From: Haloprofundus halobius
GTDB taxonomy: Archaea; Halobacteriota; Halobacteria; Halobacteriales; Haloferacaceae
Direction of reading: 5' to 3'
Assembly: GCF_020097835.1 (NCBI RefSeq)
Contig: NZ_CP083666.1
Location: 1,798,001 to 1,862,000 of the forward strand
Length of the DNA: 64,000 bases
In this document: positions 24,790-33,508 of the stretch, piece by piece
How the letters are laid out: the number at the start of each line of letters is the position of its first letter
Position numbering within the stretch: the stretch's first letter is position 1
Position numbers and translations under genes: made by a program
The notes under the pieces: generated by a model
The model's database searches: none
What the model was told of the DNA's origin: nothing
Seen by the model: only the letters and a program-made list of their open reading frames with translations

Positions 24790-26025
24790 TCAAGACGCAT
24801 ACGTTCCAAGCGTCTCTTGCTGGGTAGCATCGGCTTGGCTGTCTTGTGGCGCGGTCAAACGCGCCCCATCCTCAGCCGAGTCATCGTCGTTCTCGTGTTT
24901 TCTGGAACGACTCTCTCCGCTGAGGTAGCGGTCTGCGATGTTCACCGCTCCGTTCACGTCTGCTTGGTACTCGCCCATCCAGCACGCATCGTTCGTACAC
25001 TTGAACGTCGCCTGTCGTGGGCGGTATCCAACTTCACCGCACGCATGGCATTCCTTCGAGGTGTTGCGTGGGTTGACCGTCTCCACCGGGATACCCTTCT
25101 CGACAGCCTTGTAGCGTATTTGTGCGTGGAGTTTGGCGAACCCCCATCCGTGGAGACGGCGGTTCATGTACTCGCCGTAGTCCATCGACTCCCGTATGTA
25201 CGTCAGGTCTTCGAGAACAAGAACGGGGTTCTCGACGGACTCAGCGTAGTTCACGACTTCGCGGGTGACGCGGTGGAACACGTCGTCTATCTGCTTCCAC
25301 AAGTCGTCACCGAAGGACTCTGAGATGCGTTCGCTACCGCGTGTCTGAAGTCGCCTCGTGGCGGTGAAGTAGGTCTTGCGAAGCCGACGAACGGTCTTTC
25401 CCTCGTCGGCCCACATTCCGGGCGCGGTCGGAGACCCGTGGTCGTCTCGGTGACACACCGTGACGAGTGACGCGTCTCCAATATCGACTCCGATAGGCGT
25501 CCGTTCTTCAGCGGACACCTCGGAACCATCCTCAACGTCGTGGGTTGCGGTGACGTGGAGATACCACGTTCCGTCCCGCTCGAATAGCCGACTCTCGCCC
25601 ATTTCCGCGTCACCAGTGTTCAACGCTTCCAACCAGTCCCTCTGTTCGGGATTCGATTGTGCTGGCATCCACAGGTGGTAGTCCTCGTGATGCGGGATTT
25701 TGACGTACCACTCGATTGCGTTCTCGGGCTTATGGTCGAGTTGTAGTCCCTCGTTGGTGAATCGAACGGGGTGGTCGTCGTGAAGTTCGCCTGCGTTGTA
25801 GGTCGTCGTGAGTTGTGGGACGTACTGTTTGAGCGCGTTCTTCGCGTACCCGCTCAGGTCGTAGTTGACCACCACGTCGTTCGTTTCAGTCTGCGTGGTG
25901 CATCGAGCGTCGAAGGCGGCGTGAAGTGCCTGCTGGTACGCCTCTCGCGTCTCGCAGAGTTTTCTCCGCTTGTGCGCGTTCGGCTCTACCAGTTTCAGTT
26001 CCAGCGTCTTCGTGATTTCGATCAC
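24790..26025 (-). CDS. tnpB: TnpB, RNA-guided nuclease of IS605 type
   Basis: 411 aa from the GTG at 26025, which overlaps the tnpA stop by 4 bp (GTGA). The RuvC triad is complete: Asp in IGVDIGDASLV, Glu in PVLVLEDLTYIR and Asp in YQADVNGAVNIA. Zinc ribbon: CHACG...CTNDAC. Only distantly similar to the other TnpB in this window. Likely active as an RNA-guided nuclease that helps keep the element at the donor site; its guide would derive from the right flank (vapC sequence below 24717). Confidence 0.9.
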   Translation of the reverse strand: MIEITKTLELKLVEPNAHKRRKLCETREAYQQALHAAFDARCTTQTETNDVVVNYDLSGYAKNALKQYVPQLTTTYNAGELHDDHPVRFTNEGLQLDHKPENAIEWYVKIPHHEDYHLWMPAQSNPEQRDWLEALNTGDAEMGESRLFERDGTWYLHVTATHDVEDGSEVSAEERTPIGVDIGDASLVTVCHRDDHGSPTAPGMWADEGKTVRRLRKTYFTATRRLQTRGSERISESFGDDLWKQIDDVFHRVTREVVNYAESVENPVLVLEDLTYIRESMDYGEYMNRRLHGWGFAKLHAQIRYKAVEKGIPVETVNPRNTSKECHACGEVGYRPRQATFKCTNDACWMGEYQADVNGAVNIADRYLSGESRSRKHENDDDSAEDGARLTAPQDSQADATQQETLGTYAS

Positions 26026-26411
26026 GACTTGTCCCCCTCGTGTCGCTGGATGTAGTTCTTGACCGTCTCGCTCGAAACGTGTCCTGCTGTTCCTGCGTAG
26101 TAGCCGCGTGCCCACTTGATTTTCTCGTCGTCGTGATCAACGTAGCGGTGGTTGTATTTCCGCGAACTGATGCCTTTGAACCAGTTGGCGAGCAGGGACG
26201 GAGCGTGTTTCGGCGGGCTACTAACGAACAGATTGATATGGTCGGGTTGAACGGTGAGGTCGAGTATTTCGACGCCCTTGTCGTCGGCTATTTCGTGGAG
26301 GATGGTTCGCACACGGTCTGCGACCTCGTTAACCAGTACCGAGTTTCGGTACTTCGGCAACCACACGAGGTGGTAGTTGAGGTTGTAGGCCGCGTGCCGT
26401 GTGGTCTTCAT
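26022..26411 (-). CDS. tnpA: IS200/IS605 Y1 transposase TnpA
   Basis: 129 aa, the single-domain HUH transposase of this family. NYHLVWLPKYRNSVL and TVQPDHINLFVSSPP place the HUH site, here His-Ile-Asn rather than the usual His-hydrophobic-His. The nucleophilic Tyr is in ETVKNYIQRHEG. It catalyses single-strand peel-and-paste transposition. It is expressed first in the tnpA-tnpB pair. Confidence 0.9.
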   Translation of the reverse strand: MKTTRHAAYNLNYHLVWLPKYRNSVLVNEVADRVRTILHEIADDKGVEILDLTVQPDHINLFVSSPPKHAPSLLANWFKGISSRKYNHRYVDHDDEKIKWARGYYAGTAGHVSSETVKNYIQRHEGDKS

Positions 26412-26552
26412 CCGTATTACACACTATTCTCTTTTGGTGTGTTAAAACTATGTTCCACGGTTGGAAATCCACCCGTAGCGTCGTTGGTGGAGATGTACGC
26501 TATCGTCCGCTCGACCCACCCCTAAAGACGCGGGTATGCGCTCGATTCTGTA

Positions 26553-26798
26553 TCACTCGCTCCCGAACACGCGCCCGGCCTCGACGGCGTTCGTCTCGCC
26601 GACATCGACGGGTTCGAAGTCGTCGAACACCCCCTCGCGCTGATGCACGACTGCGACAGTTAGCTCGCCGTCGTCAGTCACCTTCCATCGGAGCTTGTCA
26701 CCCGCGCCGATACCGAGATGGCGACGAATATCCGCGGGGATGGTCACCATCCCTCTGTCGCTCACTTTCGTCTCTTCGGGTACGTCTTCGGCGGCCAT
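26553..26798 (-). CDS. vapB: AbrB/SpoVT-type antitoxin VapB
   Basis: 81 aa from the ATG at 26798, supported by a TATA-like GCATAAG ~25-30 bp upstream. TKVSDRGMVTIPADIRRHLGIGAGDKLRWKV is the swapped-hairpin AbrB DNA-binding domain; the acidic C-terminus binds toxin. Its TGA overlaps a GTG at 26554-26556 that would start vapC (VIQNRA...), but the second IS element begins ~15 bp later. The antitoxin is therefore intact while its toxin is destroyed. Confidence 0.85.
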   Translation of the reverse strand: MAAEDVPEETKVSDRGMVTIPADIRRHLGIGAGDKLRWKVTDDGELTVAVVHQREGVFDDFEPVDVGETNAVEAGRVFGSE

Positions 26799-27020
26799 AT
26801 CCGGAGAGAGACGTTCCAGTCTTATGCATGTTGCTTCGCATGTGCGATGCCGAGTGGGCGACGCGAGGCGTTCGCCCACTCTCGAAACTCGGAGAGTATC
26901 GGCGGACAGACTCGTCGGTACTAGCTTCACCGAGGTACGTGTTCCCCCGCGTCTGGACGACGGCAGTTGGGTAACACTATGAAAAATGAGGCCGGTACCG
27001 TACCGCAGAGCGCCCCGCGA

Positions 27021-27818
27021 CTACGCCGGGAACAGCGACTCCGCCCCGAAGTCGCGCTCCAGCACCTCGATCTCGTGGCCGTCCTGGTCTCTGGTGAACG
27101 CGTACTTGTCGTCACACGAGGCGGGGTCGCGGTAGTCGTCGGCCTCGCGCTCCATCAGCGTCTCCCAGTACTCGCCGAGGTCGTCGGCGCGGACGGCGAG
27201 GTGACCCCACGCGTCGCCCAGCTCGTAGCTGCGGCCGTCGTAGTTGTACGTGAGTTCGACCGCCATCGCCTCGTCGGCGCTCCCCTCGGGCTTGACGAAG
27301 TAGTTCGCGAACGTGTCGGACTCCCAGCGGCCGGTGTGTTCGTACTCGAACTTCCGCGTCCAGAAGCCGAGCGCCTCGTCGGCGTCCTCGACGCGGATCA
27401 TCGTGTGGTCGAGGCTCCAGCGCGCGCCGAGGTCGGGGTCGCGCTTGACGATCTCGATCTCGTGGCCGTCGGGGTCCTTGACGAACGCGTAGCGCCCGCC
27501 GCAGGACTCGGGGTCGCGGTAGTCTTCGACGCCGTTGTCCATCAGTTCCTGATACGCCGATTCGAGTTCGCCCTCGGGGACGCGGACGGCGATGTGGCCC
27601 CACGCGTCGCCGACGTCGTACTCGTCGGTGTCGTGGTTCTCGGTGAGTTCGAGCATCGCGCCCTCCTCGTGCATCTCCTCGGGGCCGATGTAGACGTTGG
27701 TGAACGTGTCGGCCTCCCAGCGGTCCTTCTCCTCGTAGTTCAGGTTCGTCCGATACCAGTCGAGCGACTCCTCCAGGTCGCCGACGCGGATCATCGTGTG
27801 GTCGAGTACTCCGGACAT
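27021..27818 (-). CDS. Tandem VOC (glyoxalase-like) protein
   Basis: 265 aa made of two homologous VOC domains: LDHTMIRVGDLEESLDWY at residue 5 and LDHTMIRVEDADEALGFW at ~137. Each ends in GHEIEIVKRD / GHEIEVLERD. Metal-binding His and Glu positions are present in each repeat (HT at the start, ELTENHD / ELTYNYD, GHEIE), which points to lactoylglutathione-lyase-type enzymes. The true substrate in haloarchaea, which lack glutathione, is uncertain. Confidence 0.82.
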   Translation of the reverse strand: MSGVLDHTMIRVGDLEESLDWYRTNLNYEEKDRWEADTFTNVYIGPEEMHEEGAMLELTENHDTDEYDVGDAWGHIAVRVPEGELESAYQELMDNGVEDYRDPESCGGRYAFVKDPDGHEIEIVKRDPDLGARWSLDHTMIRVEDADEALGFWTRKFEYEHTGRWESDTFANYFVKPEGSADEAMAVELTYNYDGRSYELGDAWGHLAVRADDLGEYWETLMEREADDYRDPASCDDKYAFTRDQDGHEIEVLERDFGAESLFPA

Positions 27819-28678
27819 ACGCGAGTGATGGGTCGGAACGTCGAAAAGAATACCGGAGGCGGAACCGCCTCGTCGGTGTCCTGAAAGTGACCGCCTTCCG
27901 CGGAACCCGGACTACCGTCGCCACCACTAGGGGCCACACTCGCGGTCTTCTCGGTCCCTCCGGGCGTCGACACCCTCCGGTGGCACAACGGATTGTGTCG
28001 CTCTCTCGCCTCCCTGCCGGTCATACTCGTCGACTACTGTCGAGCGCCGACGACGAGCGCTCTCGCTCTCGTGAGTCGTCTTCCGGTCGGCCCATAGTCG
28101 ACCCTGCTCCCCGGAAGTAGCCCGATACCGTCCGCTTCGACCCGAAGATGGCACGCCCGACGACGCACGTCACACCTCGTCTCTGCCGAGAGTAACGTTC
28201 AGAAGCGTCCTACGGGGCGTCCGTATCAGTCACCGCCGTCGCCTCTCTCATGACCGCCTCCGAAAACCGTCATAATCGGCTCACGCCTCTCGATTTTGCG
28301 TGTTACCGGCCGACCGTCGCACCTCGCATCGCATCTCGAAACGCGAACAACGCGGAGACGATTCCTCTGTGGGCCTGCTTCGGCAGTTTGGGACATTCTC
28401 AGTCTGGGTGCCGAAATCGGTCATACTCGACTCTCAAAGCAGGGAACACTCCTCCTTGCGGGGGCGAACGCCGATTATGACCTCTCGTTGGCTTCCGCGC
28501 TCCCGCCGAGCACACCCCTCGGCACCTGTGCGGGCGTCTCGTCGACTATGGGTCTCACGAGGGACGGTTCCGCCGGATTCGAGAATCGACGTCGAGAACG
28601 AGAGGTCGGGAGTGGCGATATCGGTCGGTGTTCACCAGCCACATCACCCCCGCCGAAAATTAGTGTGACCCGCTCGGT
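27819..28678. other. Intergenic stretch without a supported gene
   Basis: 860 bp. Short frames are Arg/Ser-rich and lack acidic bias. No tRNA, repeat family or obvious promoter pair found beyond those expected for the flanking VOC gene. May hold decayed sequence. Confidence 0.4.
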
Positions 28679-30289
28679 TCAGTCGTCGGCGACGTCGCGC
28701 TCCTGTCGGCTCCGACGCGCCGCCTGCGGGGAGATCCCCTTCCGCTGGGCGTCGATTTCCGAGAGGCCGTAGACGAGCGCGACCAACAGGACGAGTCCGA
28801 CCGGCAGCAAGACGAGCGGCGTAACGCCGGTCATGCCGTAGATCAGAAGCAGCGACCCCGCGACGAACATCACGGTGACCGCGTAGTACAGTTGCGTGCG
28901 CACGTGGTCGATGTGGTCAGCGCCGGTAAACGTCGACGAGAGGATGGTCGTGTCGGAGATGGGCGAGGTGTGGTCGCCGAAGATGGCCCCGCTGAACACC
29001 GTTCCGATGGCGACGGGGATGAGTTCGGGCGACTGCCCGCCGATACCCCACGCCAGCGGAATCGCCACGGGCGTCACGATGGCCATCGTCCCCCACGAGG
29101 TGCCGGTGGAGAAGGCGATAAAGGCCGACGCGAACAGGATGACGAGCGGCAGCAGCGTCGGCGTGACGATGCCCTGCGCGATGCCGGTGACGAACTCGCC
29201 CGTGCCGAGCGCGCTCGTCGTGAGGCTGATCGACCACGCGAGCACGAGGATGGTGACCGCCGTCAGCATGATGGAGAAGCCGTCGACCAGCGAGTCCATG
29301 CACTCGTCGAGCGTGAGCACGTCCGAGACGAGCGCCAGCACCATCGCGGTGACGACCATGAAGAACGACCCCCAGACGAGCGCCGAGGCGAAGTCGGCGT
29401 TGCCGGCGATGCCAACAAGCGACCGGTCGGGCGCGTAGCCCGTCCACACCGCGCCGGTGATGGCGACGATAATCAGCGCGAGCACCGGGAGGACGAACAT
29501 CCGCAACTGCGGGTCGTCGCCGTTCGGTTCGCCGAGGTTCTCCTCGATGCTCTGGAGCGGAACCGCGTCCTCGCGGAGCACGTTGCCCGTCTGCCACGAG
29601 CGGTGTTCGGCGTCGAGCATCTCGCCGAAGTCGCGGCCGGTGACGACGACGATGAACACCATCGCGATGGCGAACAGGCAGTACATGTTGAACGGGATGC
29701 TCTGCAGGAACGCGACGAACGCCGTCGGCACCCCTCCCTCGCCGCCGGTGATGCCCGCCTGCTGGTACCCCTCCTGCACCATGCTGATCTGGTAGGCGAC
29801 CCAACTGGAGATGCCGAACGTGGCGACGGGCGCGGCCGTCGAGTCGACGATGTAGGAGAGTTTCTCGCGGGAGATGCGGAGTTCGTCGGTGATGTCGCGC
29901 ATCGAACTGCCGACGACGGCGGTGTTGGCGTAGTCGTCGAAGAACCAGACGAGGCCGAGCACCCACGCCATCAGCCCGGCCTTTCGCTGACTGTCGAGGC
30001 GTTTCGTCGCGAAGCGCGTGATGGCGAGCGAACCCCCCGTGCGCCAGATGAACGTCACGCCCGCGCCGAGCAACAGCGTGAAGATGAGAATCTGGGCGTG
30101 GAACACGTCGTCGCCGATGGATTCGGCGACCCACGTGAACGTCTGGACGACGCCGAGCCCGCCGGAGTAGATGACACCGCCCGACCAGACGCCGAGAAAC
30201 AGCGCCAGTATCGGCTTTCGCGTGACGATGGCCAGTACGATGGCCAACAACGGCGGTACGAGCGACAATCCTCCGAACTCCGAGACCAT
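28679..30289 (-). CDS. nhaC: NhaC-family Na+/H+ antiporter
   Basis: 536 aa from MVSEFGGLSLVPPLLAIVLAI, with ~12 transmembrane helices. Motifs include WFFDDYANTAVVG with paired Asp, FASAFIAFSTGTSWGTMAIVTPVAIPLAW, and GAIFGDHTSPISDTTILSS, all characteristic of NhaC/YqkI-like carriers. The likely role is sodium extrusion or exchange in a high-salt cell; some family members carry organic acids instead. The Arg-rich upstream extension of the frame is discarded. Confidence 0.88.
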   Translation of the reverse strand: MVSEFGGLSLVPPLLAIVLAIVTRKPILALFLGVWSGGVIYSGGLGVVQTFTWVAESIGDDVFHAQILIFTLLLGAGVTFIWRTGGSLAITRFATKRLDSQRKAGLMAWVLGLVWFFDDYANTAVVGSSMRDITDELRISREKLSYIVDSTAAPVATFGISSWVAYQISMVQEGYQQAGITGGEGGVPTAFVAFLQSIPFNMYCLFAIAMVFIVVVTGRDFGEMLDAEHRSWQTGNVLREDAVPLQSIEENLGEPNGDDPQLRMFVLPVLALIIVAITGAVWTGYAPDRSLVGIAGNADFASALVWGSFFMVVTAMVLALVSDVLTLDECMDSLVDGFSIMLTAVTILVLAWSISLTTSALGTGEFVTGIAQGIVTPTLLPLVILFASAFIAFSTGTSWGTMAIVTPVAIPLAWGIGGQSPELIPVAIGTVFSGAIFGDHTSPISDTTILSSTFTGADHIDHVRTQLYYAVTVMFVAGSLLLIYGMTGVTPLVLLPVGLVLLVALVYGLSEIDAQRKGISPQAARRSRQERDVADD

Positions 30290-30525
30290 GCTATGCCAAG
30301 TCTTCCCACTTCGGTAAAGGTGTTGTGCCGCACGTGCAAGCACAGGGGGAGCGAGAACGGCTGAGAGGGTCGGTGGTCGGACCCGAGACGGTCGGACACG
30401 GTTTCGACGCATATCCGATTAACCATCGACGGCACACAGCGCGACGCGTTGCATCGTCACGTCGGGGATACTCCGAGTCGATACCGACGCGTGACATCGC
30501 CACATCTTCCGGGGACGACCGATGG

Positions 30526-30993
30526 CTACCGGTATCGAAGCCACGCGACGGCCCACAGCGCGGCCGTCCCCACCGGAAGCGCGAGTCGACCGCCCGCCTG
30601 CGTGAAGCCGACTGCCAGAGAGAGCTGGCCCAACCCGGCGATGACCAGCAACGCGGCGGTCACCCGCGAGTCTTCGCGGTCGAACAGGACGCCGCCGGTA
30701 GCGCTGGCGATGGCGAAAAGAAAGGCGACGACGCTCGCGGGCCACGCTCGGAGGTACGCCGGGAGCGACCTGAACCCGCCCGTGAACTCGAACAAGTATC
30801 CAGAGAGCGAGACGGCGTTTCCGGAAGCGGGATCGAACAGCCCCCACGGGAAGACGAGCGTCGCCGGACGGCCGTCGACGAGCAGGACGCTCCACGGCAG
30901 TAGCAACAGCGACAACAGGAGGAGAAGCAGTCGTGTCCGCGTTCGAGTCGACTCGTGCGCGCGCGAGGCGGCAGCCGTTCGGTCTTCGGCCAT
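30526..30993 (-). CDS. Haloarchaeal membrane protein (TIGR04206-like)
   Basis: 155 aa with four hydrophobic segments. RLLLLLLSLLLLPWSVLLV begins a layout I associate with the TIGR04206 haloarchaeal family (PWSV..., FPWGLFDP, YLFEFTGG). No catalytic motif; function unknown. It lies 6 bp after the DRG gene and is probably co-transcribed. Confidence 0.65.
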   Translation of the reverse strand: MAEDRTAAASRAHESTRTRTRLLLLLLSLLLLPWSVLLVDGRPATLVFPWGLFDPASGNAVSLSGYLFEFTGGFRSLPAYLRAWPASVVAFLFAIASATGGVLFDREDSRVTAALLVIAGLGQLSLAVGFTQAGGRLALPVGTAALWAVAWLRYR

Positions 30994-30999
30994 CCGGGG

Positions 31000-32109
31000 T
31001 TACTTCCGCGCGACGATGCGGAGCACGTCCTCGTCTTCGAGTTCGTGGTCCTTGCCGACCTGCTGTTCGTCGTGTTTGGCGCTCGACCCGGAGACGCGGG
31101 CGAACTTGAACCGGTCTTCGAGGTCGGCGCCGAGTTTCCGACAGGCGTCGCCGACGGTCATCCCGCGCCGGATGACGAGCGGTTCCTCGTAGTCGGTGCC
31201 GCGGCCCGGCTTGTCCATGTAGACGCGGATGAGACCCAGCGACTCCCAGATTTCGTCCTTGAGGCCGTCGAGCCCCTTCTCCTTCTCGGCGCTGATGAAC
31301 GTCACCTCCTCGGGGTCGAGTCCGATTTCCTCCAGGTTTTCGTACACCGTCGGCAGGTAGTCGCGGTCGATGAGGTCCGCTTTGTTCACCGTGACGATAG
31401 AGGGCAGGTAGACGCGGTTGTCCATGATGCCGTCGATGAGTTCGTCGATGGAGGGGTTGCCGCGCACCGTCACCTCGGCGTTGACGTAGCCGTACTCGCG
31501 GAGCACGTCTTTGATGGTCTGTTCGTCGAGTTCGACATCGTCGCTCTTCGTGACGTTGATGCCGCCCTTGATCTGCTTCGAGATGGTCAGACTCGGCGGT
31601 TCGGTGTCGAGGCGGATCTTGTTGTTGTACAGTTCTTCGCTGAGTCGCTCGTACTGGTCGACCTCGAACACCGAGAGGACAAACACGACGAGGTCGGCCG
31701 TCCGGACGACCGAGAGAACCTCGCGGCCGCCGCCGCGTCCGCCCGCGGCACCCTCGATGAGACCCGGGACGTCGAGCATCTGGATGTTGGCGCCGCGGTA
31801 CTGCAGCATGCCGGGGTTGACGTTCAACGTCGTGAACTCGTAGGCCCCCGTCTCGCTGTCGGCGTTGGTGATCGCGTTGATGAGCGTCGACTTGCCGACG
31901 CTCGGAAAGCCGACGAGTGCGATGGTGGCGTCGCCGGTCTTCTCGACGGCGTAGCCCTGCCCGCCGCCAGCGGAGGACTGGTTTTCGAGTTTCTCCTTCT
32001 TCTCCGAGAGTTTCGCCTTCAGTCGACCGATGTGCGCCTCCGTCGACTTGTTGTACGGAGTGGTGGCGATCTCCTCTTCGATCGCGTCGATCTCCTCCTC
32101 CAGTCCCAT
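31000..32109 (-). CDS. drg: DRG-family GTP-binding protein
   Basis: 369 aa OBG-class GTPase. A coiled N-terminus (EEEIDAIEEEIATTPYNKSTEAHIGRLKAKL) is followed by G1 GFPSVGKST, G3 DVPGLIEGAAGGRGGGREVL, G4 TVNKADL and a C-terminal TGS domain (PGRGTDYEEPLVIRRGMTVGDACRKL). Archaeal/eukaryotic DRG proteins associate with ribosomes and translation. Complete by length and motifs. Confidence 0.94.
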   Translation of the reverse strand: MGLEEEIDAIEEEIATTPYNKSTEAHIGRLKAKLSEKKEKLENQSSAGGGQGYAVEKTGDATIALVGFPSVGKSTLINAITNADSETGAYEFTTLNVNPGMLQYRGANIQMLDVPGLIEGAAGGRGGGREVLSVVRTADLVVFVLSVFEVDQYERLSEELYNNKIRLDTEPPSLTISKQIKGGINVTKSDDVELDEQTIKDVLREYGYVNAEVTVRGNPSIDELIDGIMDNRVYLPSIVTVNKADLIDRDYLPTVYENLEEIGLDPEEVTFISAEKEKGLDGLKDEIWESLGLIRVYMDKPGRGTDYEEPLVIRRGMTVGDACRKLGADLEDRFKFARVSGSSAKHDEQQVGKDHELEDEDVLRIVARK

Positions 32110-32255
32110 CGTCGTAGCTTCCGCCGCGTGTGTCGAAAAACCCTTTCCTTCGACGGCGCCACGTCCTCCCGTGTTTCGACGTACGTGCGCAGCGCACGCG
32201 AGACGGTTATATTCGATACCGTTTTACGTCGCGAACTTGACCGATTCGACGAGCG

Positions 32256-32459
32256 ATGCCCGATCCGGTGAGTCTCCGAGACAGCACGCAGATCGTCCTC
32301 CCCTGTACGTCGCTCGACGGCATCCGAGAGGAGTTGGAGTCGCAGTTCACGGTGACGGTGTTCTCACGAGGCGACGCGCGCTGTCGCATCATCGGAAGTC
32401 CGGTCGAAATCAAAGCCGCCAGCGAGTTTTTGAGCCGCCACGGCATCACGCTGCCGTAG
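32256..32459 (+). CDS. VNG_1110C-type small conserved protein
   Basis: 67 aa. RDSTQIVLPCTSLDGIREELESQF and RCRIIGSPVEIKAASEFLSRHGITLP match a small haloarchaeal family I know only by the name VNG_1110C. A compact alpha/beta fold is likely; function unknown. It precedes the cytochrome oxidase cluster on the same strand. Confidence 0.75.
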   Translation: MPDPVSLRDSTQIVLPCTSLDGIREELESQFTVTVFSRGDARCRIIGSPVEIKAASEFLSRHGITLP

Positions 32460-32512
32460 CGGTCGCGACCGCCCACCGAAGCCCTTCTTAGCGTCGGGGC
32501 GAAAGGAGCGAC

Positions 32513-32899
32513 ATGGACGAAAATCCGGGACTCTCCGAACAGTACCGAACGGCCAGTCCGTGGCCGTTCTTCATCGCGCTCAGCATCCCGCTGGCGGAGG
32601 CCGGCATCCTGTTCAACCTCTTTGCGGTCGCCGTCGGCGGTCTGCTCTTGTTCTTCGGTTGTAGCGCCGGGATGTTACAGGAGGCGGGCTACGTCGACCG
32701 CCCGTGGCGGGCGCTGGTCGCCTCGGCGGTACTCGTCTTCGTGCTTGGGGGACTGCTCCTCTACGCGGACACGCAGGTTGCCAACGACGCCGTCCAGCTC
32801 GCAGAGCGCGGCTACGCGGTCCTCGTCGCGGGAGTCATCCTGCTTCTCGTCGGCGCCCTCGGCGAACTGTTCGTCGACGACGGGGAGTTCGCCGTCTGA
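32513..32899 (+). CDS. Cox-cluster membrane protein (DUF7541-like)
   Basis: 128 aa, four hydrophobic segments after a polar start (DENPGLSEQYRTASPWPFFIAL). This N-terminus is typical of a membrane protein found next to haloarchaeal oxidase genes. It may assist assembly of the terminal oxidase. A TATA-like CTTCTTA ~25 bp upstream suggests a leaderless transcript. Confidence 0.75.
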   Translation: MDENPGLSEQYRTASPWPFFIALSIPLAEAGILFNLFAVAVGGLLLFFGCSAGMLQEAGYVDRPWRALVASAVLVFVLGGLLLYADTQVANDAVQLAERGYAVLVAGVILLLVGALGELFVDDGEFAV

Positions 32900-32947
32900 C
32901 CGGGCGGAACCAACAATCTATTTGACCGGCGTCCGTAACAGGGCACC

Positions 32948-33460
32948 ATGGCGAACACGAACTCGAACAAAATCTTCGACAGGGAGACGCTGCTCGACCT
33001 GACGGTGAACATCATCCCGTTGTTCATTATCCTGTTCTTCGTCGTGCTCTTCCTGCTCGTCCAACCGTGGGGCGGCGACCTCTTCCCGACCGCCATCATG
33101 GTCGGTCTGCACGTCGTCCCGTTCGTCGGCCTCGCGATCTTGACGTACTTCTCCGGGAAAGCCATCGCGGGTGCCGAGAAATCCTCGACGGTGTACTACC
33201 CCGGCCAGGCCGGGATGCCGGGCGCGGAGGCCGAACACGGTGAGTCGGCACACGACGACGAGACACAGGCGCTCGAATCCGGGACCGACCACGAGGGCGA
33301 ACTGACGGACGGTTCGACCGACGATTCGAATGGTTCGACCGACGGTGCGGACCGTGAGACGGCCGAGACGAACGCCGACGACGGGGCGGCCGAATCCGAC
33401 GACGCCGACGACGCCGAATCCGACGACACTGACTCGACAGAACGCCAGCAGGCGGAGTGA
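32948..33460 (+). CDS. Cox-cluster membrane protein (DUF6684-like)
   Basis: 170 aa. Two transmembrane segments (VNIIPLFIILFFVVLFLLV and AIMVGLHVVPFVGLAILTYF) are followed by a long, extremely acidic Ser/Asp/Glu/Thr tail from ~residue 95. I recall the family as a partner of oxidase subunit I in haloarchaea. A TATA-like CTATTTGA lies ~27 bp before the ATG. Confidence 0.78.
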   Translation: MANTNSNKIFDRETLLDLTVNIIPLFIILFFVVLFLLVQPWGGDLFPTAIMVGLHVVPFVGLAILTYFSGKAIAGAEKSSTVYYPGQAGMPGAEAEHGESAHDDETQALESGTDHEGELTDGSTDDSNGSTDGADRETAETNADDGAAESDDADDAESDDTDSTERQQAE

Positions 33461-33508
33461 CGGACGGCACCCGAACCTTTCTTTACCCTGCGATTCAGAG
33501 CACTCCCT

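Larger units (their letters stand above)
24717..26540 (-). mobile_element. IS200/IS605-family element with tnpA and tnpB
   Basis: About 1.8 kb carrying Y1 transposase and tnpB in an overlapping operon. Right-end hairpin CCCGCGCCTTAAGACGCGGG at 24722-24741 and left-end imperfect hairpin ACCCCTAAAGACGCGGGT at 26518-26535. It sits between the first few codons of vapC (after its antitoxin) and the rest of that gene. Its tnpA may also have mobilised tnpB-only relatives, but the ends differ from those of the first element. Confidence 0.82.

Noticed and set aside
28892-30364. 490-codon plus-strand ORF
   Set aside because: Antisense of nhaC, rich in Arg/His with no domain.
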